Assembly (NCBI GenBank): GCA_030671005.1
Contig: DAOVAN010000062.1
Span: forward strand, 1-9,005
DNA: 9,005 nt
Direction of reading: 5' to 3'
From: Caldifarciminota bacterium
Lineage (GTDB): Bacteria > Hydrothermota > Tepidihabitantia > SM23-42
Shown: positions 6,406 to 9,005 of the stretch, piece by piece
How positions within the stretch are numbered: position 1 is the stretch's first letter
Layout of the letters: every line of letters begins with the position of its first letter
The notes under the pieces: model-generated
Seen by the model: the letters and a program-made list of their open reading frames with translations, nothing else
The model's database searches: none
Told to the model about the DNA's origin: nothing
Program-made: the position numbers and the translations under genes

Positions 6406-7702
6406 GTTCTGGAACATACTCAAGATTAGAGACTTCTCGATTTTCACCTTTGCACAAACCGTCAGTCAATTCGGCGACAAGCTGGATTACATCGCCCTGA
6501 TTGCGATTGTCGGTTTGTTTCCTAAAGAACGCGCTCCGTTGTTGCTCTCGCAACTAATGATTTGTATTACACTTCCGGTCCTGATATTTGGTCCAATTGC
6601 CGGGATACTAGTTGACCGTTGGCACAAAAAGACTGTCATGGTCGTCTGCGATGCGCTACGCACGGTATGTGCACTCTTGATACCGGTTGTTTTTCTCGCG
6701 ACGGACAACATGTATCCAGTCTTCATTGTCGTATTCTTCATGTTTCTGCTGGCATTATTCTTCAATGCGGCACGCAGCGCAATCATCCCCAATCTGGTTT
6801 CCAAAAAACGGATCCTGACCGCTAATTCGGTTGTCAATTTTGTTTCGCGTGGGGCGACGTTTCTCGGGATGTTAATTGGTGCGGTGATTGTTGATTGGAA
6901 AATATGGCACAGCCTGTTCGGAATAGCGGGATGGACCGCGGCGTTCATTCTCGATGCGATCACCTTTGCGGTTTCCGCCTTACTTCTATATGGTATGAAG
7001 GTAAGGCTACCCGAAATTCCTAAGAAGGTTGAACATCTCAAGCCTAAGGGTTTTTTCTTGCTGCTACGGAGCGGTCTATTAAGGATGTGGCATGAACTGG
7101 TGCACGCGGTGCAGATGATCTTCCGCGAGAAGAATCTGGGTTTTGCAATGGCAACTATCTTTCTCGTGGTGGCTGCGGGGAGTGTCATCTACATATTGGT
7201 CATACCCACTGTACAACAGGAAATGGCATGGGGCACGAGCGGCGTCGGATATCTGGCGGCCATTGGTGCGATCGGGTTATTGGTCGGCGCGTATATCATG
7301 GGCGTTTTCGGGCATCATTTTGACCTAAAGATCTTGATGCTTTTGTGCTTCATCGTAGTCGGCGGGGCGCTAGTCTTGTTTCCCTTCTTGAACAATTTCT
7401 TGGTTTTTGCAATTGTCTGCTTCATATGCGGCATCGCGATTTCTCCTGTGTTCATCGGCCAGGATACGCTAATTCACCGTTATGCTGACGAATTCGTACG
7501 CGGCAGGATTTTTTCCCTAAGAGATTGGATCCTAAATGGACTATTCGCACTGGGCGCGGTTGGTATTGGCTTCTTGTCTGCGATAATCGATAAGAACTAT
7601 ATTTTTCTGATATCTGGCATCAGCGTTGCCGCGTTGGCGATTCTGGGCTGGTTGATATTAGCACATGGTAAAAGCAATACAGTTTCACCGAATCACGCCT
7701 AA
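6392..7702 (+). CDS. MFS transporter, 12-TM exporter-like, probable non-canonical AUA start
   Basis: A major facilitator protein of the drug/siderophore-exporter style (MFS_3/EntS-like). With the start at 6392 it has 436 residues, a normal family length. Frame 2 is open from just after a TGA at 6386-6388. It encodes KFWNILKIRDFSIFTFAQTV and then SQFGDKLDYIALI, the classic MFS N-terminus with TM1. No ATG, GTG or TTG occurs in frame until TTG 6515, which would delete about 41 residues including TM1. I therefore choose ATA 6392, placed 6 nt after a strong Shine-Dalgarno. Motif A between TM2 and TM3 is GPIAGILVDRWHKK (about residues 67-80, with D75). Many hydrophobic segments follow to the C-terminus, with a central basic loop at about 210-245. 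The substrate is unknown; lipid or glycan export would fit the neighbours but is inference. It overlaps the upstream gene by 14 nt and the deacetylase by 38 nt. Confidence 0.85.
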   Translation: MKRAKFWNILKIRDFSIFTFAQTVSQFGDKLDYIALIAIVGLFPKERAPLLLSQLMICITLPVLIFGPIAGILVDRWHKKTVMVVCDALRTVCALLIPVVFLATDNMYPVFIVVFFMFLLALFFNAARSAIIPNLVSKKRILTANSVVNFVSRGATFLGMLIGAVIVDWKIWHSLFGIAGWTAAFILDAITFAVSALLLYGMKVRLPEIPKKVEHLKPKGFFLLLRSGLLRMWHELVHAVQMIFREKNLGFAMATIFLVVAAGSVIYILVIPTVQQEMAWGTSGVGYLAAIGAIGLLVGAYIMGVFGHHFDLKILMLLCFIVVGGALVLFPFLNNFLVFAIVCFICGIAISPVFIGQDTLIHRYADEFVRGRIFSLRDWILNGLFALGAVGIGFLSAIIDKNYIFLISGISVAALAILGWLILAHGKSNTVSPNHA

Positions 7703-8381
7703 GTTTCAATTCTGTGGAACTTGGAATTATCCTGGTCAGTTCGAGACTTTCATCGAGTTTCTAAAGAATAACACCAAGATAGTACTACCGGGTGATGAAC
7801 AGAATGGTGTTGTGATTACTTTCGATGATGGAGACAAGAGCATATATCGTTATGCGTTTCCGATTCTCAAGAAATATGGAATCCGGGCAGTTGTTTTTCT
7901 GATAGTTGACTACATCGGCAAAGATGATTATTGGGATATGGCGTTGATCGGCAGACGAAGCCCGCATCTTTCATGGGATGAGATACACGAGATGAAGGAA
8001 TGGGGCATTGAATTCGGTTCACACACAATGAGTCATAGAAATTTGACAAAACTATCCGCAGACAAAGTAGAATACGAATTGCGTGAATCAAAAAGGTCGC
8101 TCGAACAAAGACTCGGTGATGTAAACTGTATTTCTTATCCCTTTAATCGAACAAGCAGTGAAGTCGTGAGACAGGTACAGCGTGCTGGTTATGGATTTGG
8201 CTTCGGTGGTCAGGGCCAGAGTGATTTGCTCTTGAAAAAGGAAGCGGTTTATATCACCGATAACGTGCGTAGTCTGAACACGAAAATACTTGAGAAACCT
8301 AAATTCATTTACTGGTATGACCGTGTAAAGCAGCAGGTTATCAACTATTTTACGATCACTACGATGCTGGTTAAGAGATAG
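7665..8381 (+). CDS. NodB-type polysaccharide deacetylase (CE4)
   Basis: A 238-residue protein of the carbohydrate esterase 4 / polysaccharide deacetylase family (PF01522 type), which removes N- or O-acetyl groups from sugars using a divalent metal. Motif 1 is TFDDGD with catalytic base D54 and metal ligand D55. Motif 2 is SHTMSH with metal ligands H120 and H124. The motif 3 region is SYPFNRTSSE, a variant of the R-x-PYG / YPFG block. Preceding segments are MVKAIQFHRI (family FHRV) and AFPILKKYGIRAVVFL. The C-terminal VINYFTITTMLVKR resembles related deacetylases next to glycosyltransferases. No signal peptide or membrane segment is seen, so it likely acts in the cytosol or on a membrane-bound precursor. 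ATG 7665 overlaps the MFS 3' end by 38 nt and no clear Shine-Dalgarno is present, so translational coupling is likely. It is the last complete gene of the operon. Confidence 0.9.
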   Translation: MVKAIQFHRITPKFQFCGTWNYPGQFETFIEFLKNNTKIVLPGDEQNGVVITFDDGDKSIYRYAFPILKKYGIRAVVFLIVDYIGKDDYWDMALIGRRSPHLSWDEIHEMKEWGIEFGSHTMSHRNLTKLSADKVEYELRESKRSLEQRLGDVNCISYPFNRTSSEVVRQVQRAGYGFGFGGQGQSDLLLKKEAVYITDNVRSLNTKILEKPKFIYWYDRVKQQVINYFTITTMLVKR

Positions 8382-8388
8382 TTGACGG

Positions 8389-8481
8389 GTGAAGGTTAAG
8401 AAGCTGGACGTGAATACGCATACTCGATTCTCGACGGCGGGTTCTAGCATCCTAGCCTTAACCCAATTACTTTCTTGGTAG
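8389..8481 (+). CDS. Possible 30-codon small ORF or remnant
   Basis: GTG at 8389 opens a 30-residue frame (VKVKKLDVNTHTRFSTAGSS, then ILALTQLLSW) ending at TAG 8479-8481, just 7 nt after the deacetylase stop. The beginning faintly resembles glycosyltransferase N-termini of the MKILHVNT type, so it might be the stump of a lost gene. There is no convincing Shine-Dalgarno, and its 3' half lies in the 60-nt inverted repeat. It may be chance. Confidence is low. Confidence 0.15.
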   Translation: MKVKKLDVNTHTRFSTAGSSILALTQLLSW

Positions 8482-8499
8482 GGTTGAGATGCTGGAACC
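8440..8499. repeat. 60-nt inverted repeat / stem-loop after the operon
   Basis: The arms GGTTCTAGCATC (8440-8451) and GATGCTGGAACC (8488-8499) pair over 12 bp with one G-U wobble. An inner 5-bp stem pairs AACCC (8460-8464) with GGGTT (8481-8485), leaving an 8-nt by 2-nt internal loop and a 16-nt apical loop. No U-tract follows directly; the nearest T5 is at 8514-8518, so it is not a standard intrinsic terminator. It could be a 3' stabiliser, a weak operon terminator, or a small palindromic repeat element. Genome copy number would decide. Confidence 0.6.
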
Positions 8500-8511
8500 A
8501 AAAATAATTAA

Positions 8512-8556
8512 GGTTTTTGTTACCTAGTTCGTAATGACTAGATTAGGTTTTCGTTA
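8512..8556 (+). promoter_or_regulatory. Direct repeat pair and candidate promoter of the TPR gene
   Basis: GGTTTTTGTTA (8512-8522) and GGTTTTCGTTA (8546-8556) match at 10 of 11 positions with a 34-nt period, about three helical turns. Between them lies a candidate promoter: TTGTTA (8517-8522), a 16-nt gap, TAGATT (8539-8544). Each box matches consensus at only 4 of 6 positions. The first repeat would overlap the -35 box and the second the transcription start, as an operator pair might. The region can also fold: 8514-8522 pairs with 8555-8563 over 9 bp, ending directly before the Shine-Dalgarno, with an inner CTAGT/ACTAG hairpin (8524-8528 / 8537-8541). Confidence 0.35.
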
Positions 8557-8572
8557 ACAAAAAGGAGGAGTG

Positions 8573-9005
8573 ATGTTAAAATATGCTATTGTGCTTTGTT
8601 CGCTGCTTGTGATGCTGCCTTTTGCTCAGAATGTCGATTCGTTGATCGATCATGCAAATGAATTGTATGAGACAAGGCATTTGGAGGGGGCAAATCTTGA
8701 TGAGAGTGCTTCGATTCTTGACGGCATTGTCGAGAACGATCCCGAGAACGTCAGAGCCCTGTATGAGCTGTCAAAGGTGTGCTATCAGCTGGGTGATAGG
8801 GCAGAGGATAAGGGTGATAAGATTGATTACTACGAAAAAGGCAGAGATCTTGGAAGCAAGGCTGCCGAACTCGATGACGAATCGCCCGATGCTCATTTCT
8901 GGTATATGGTCAACGTTGGGAGAATAGGACAGACCAAGGGCGTGTTGAATTCACTGTTTTTAGTGCCCACAGTCAAGAGTGAGATAGCAAAGGTTTTGGA
9001 ACTTG
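8573..9005 (+). CDS. Exported tetratricopeptide-type protein, TatT-like, 3'-truncated by window edge
   Basis: The ATG at 8573 follows the strong Shine-Dalgarno AAAGGAGGAG (8561-8570). The frame is open to the window end, giving 144 codons so far. The N-terminus is a signal peptide: MLKYAIVLCSLLVMLPFA, with likely cleavage after Ala18 (PFA-Q). The mature part is helical and acidic with TPR-like repeats: SLIDHANELYETRHLEGANL, then ASILDGIVENDPENVRALYE, then KAAELDDESPDAHFWYMVNV. The AHFWYMVNVGRIGQTKGVLN segment and the following LFLVPTVKSEI resemble TRAP-transporter TatT-type and related TPR proteins with an AH.WY...G pattern. It is probably periplasmic and involved in protein contacts; the partner is unknown. 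Another open frame at 8652-8927 overlaps it but lacks the signal peptide and TPR pattern. It is separated from the operon by 191 nt and has its own leader, so it is likely a separate transcript. Confidence 0.85.
   Translation, partial: MLKYAIVLCSLLVMLPFAQNVDSLIDHANELYETRHLEGANLDESASILDGIVENDPENVRALYELSKVCYQLGDRAEDKGDKIDYYEKGRDLGSKAAELDDESPDAHFWYMVNVGRIGQTKGVLNSLFLVPTVKSEIAKVLEL

Noticed and set aside
6515..6517. TTG as start of the MFS gene
   Set aside because: It would delete TM1 and the conserved RDF...Q..SQ.GD segment, and it has no Shine-Dalgarno.
6487..7188. 233-codon open frame on the minus strand opposite the MFS gene
   Set aside because: It is antisense to a well-supported MFS protein. 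Its composition is low in hydrophobic order and it has no recognisable motif.
8652..8927. 91-codon plus-strand frame near the right end
   Set aside because: The overlapping frame from 8573 has a strong Shine-Dalgarno, a signal peptide and TPR-like repeats, so this one is a shadow.
1..9005. Defence system, CRISPR array, prophage or insertion sequence
   Set aside because: No repeat-spacer pattern, transposase, integrase, nuclease/toxin pair or phage gene was seen. All large genes belong to metabolic, envelope or DNA-uptake families.

Overview
The window is bacterial DNA of moderate GC with tight gene packing and no tRNA, rRNA, CRISPR array or recognisable insertion sequence. The gene styles (an M28 glutaminyl-cyclase-like protein, a short ComEA-type protein, and a PatA/PimA-like acyltransferase and glycosyltransferase pair) suggest an uncultured bacterial lineage, possibly of the WOR-3 or FCB type. 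This is an impression from protein style only and the lineage cannot be fixed from the sequence.

Layout. (1) Positions 1-1045, plus strand: the 3' part of an M28 / glutaminyl-cyclase-like metalloprotein, then 10 nt later a membrane-anchored ComEA-like helix-hairpin-helix protein. (2) Positions 1121-2617, minus strand: a complete M17 leucyl aminopeptidase (pepA), convergent with the first pair. (3) Positions 2618-2760: a 143-nt divergent promoter region with two near-identical sigma-70-type promoters. Each places its -10 box exactly 6 nt from the ATG, so both pepA and the aminotransferase gene are predicted to make leaderless mRNAs. (4) Positions 2761-8381, plus strand: one compact six-gene operon. 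It runs class I aminotransferase, LpxL/HtrB/PatA-type acyltransferase, dUTPase (dut), PimA-like GT4 glycosyltransferase, 12-TM MFS transporter, NodB-type polysaccharide deacetylase. Junctions are a 14-nt gap followed by overlaps of 1, 4, about 14 and 38 nt. (5) Positions 8382-8572: a 191-nt structured intergenic region with a 60-nt inverted repeat, an 11-nt direct repeat and a small possible gene remnant. (6) From 8573 off the right edge: an exported TPR-type protein with a strong Shine-Dalgarno.

The operon mixes housekeeping genes (aminotransferase, dut) with cell-envelope genes (acyltransferase, glycosyltransferase, transporter, deacetylase). The acyltransferase and PimA-like glycosyltransferase resemble the actinobacterial PatA-PimA pair that builds acylated glycophospholipids. 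An acylated and possibly deacetylated glycolipid or glycan is a reasonable inference, not a demonstration.

Most notable observations: the MFS gene has no ATG/GTG/TTG start that keeps its N-terminus, but an AUA codon at 6392 sits 6 nt after an 8-nt perfect anti-Shine-Dalgarno match. The twin leaderless divergent promoters share the same geometry. The M28-like protein has Asp where the family's last zinc-ligand His is expected. No defence system or mobile element was found.
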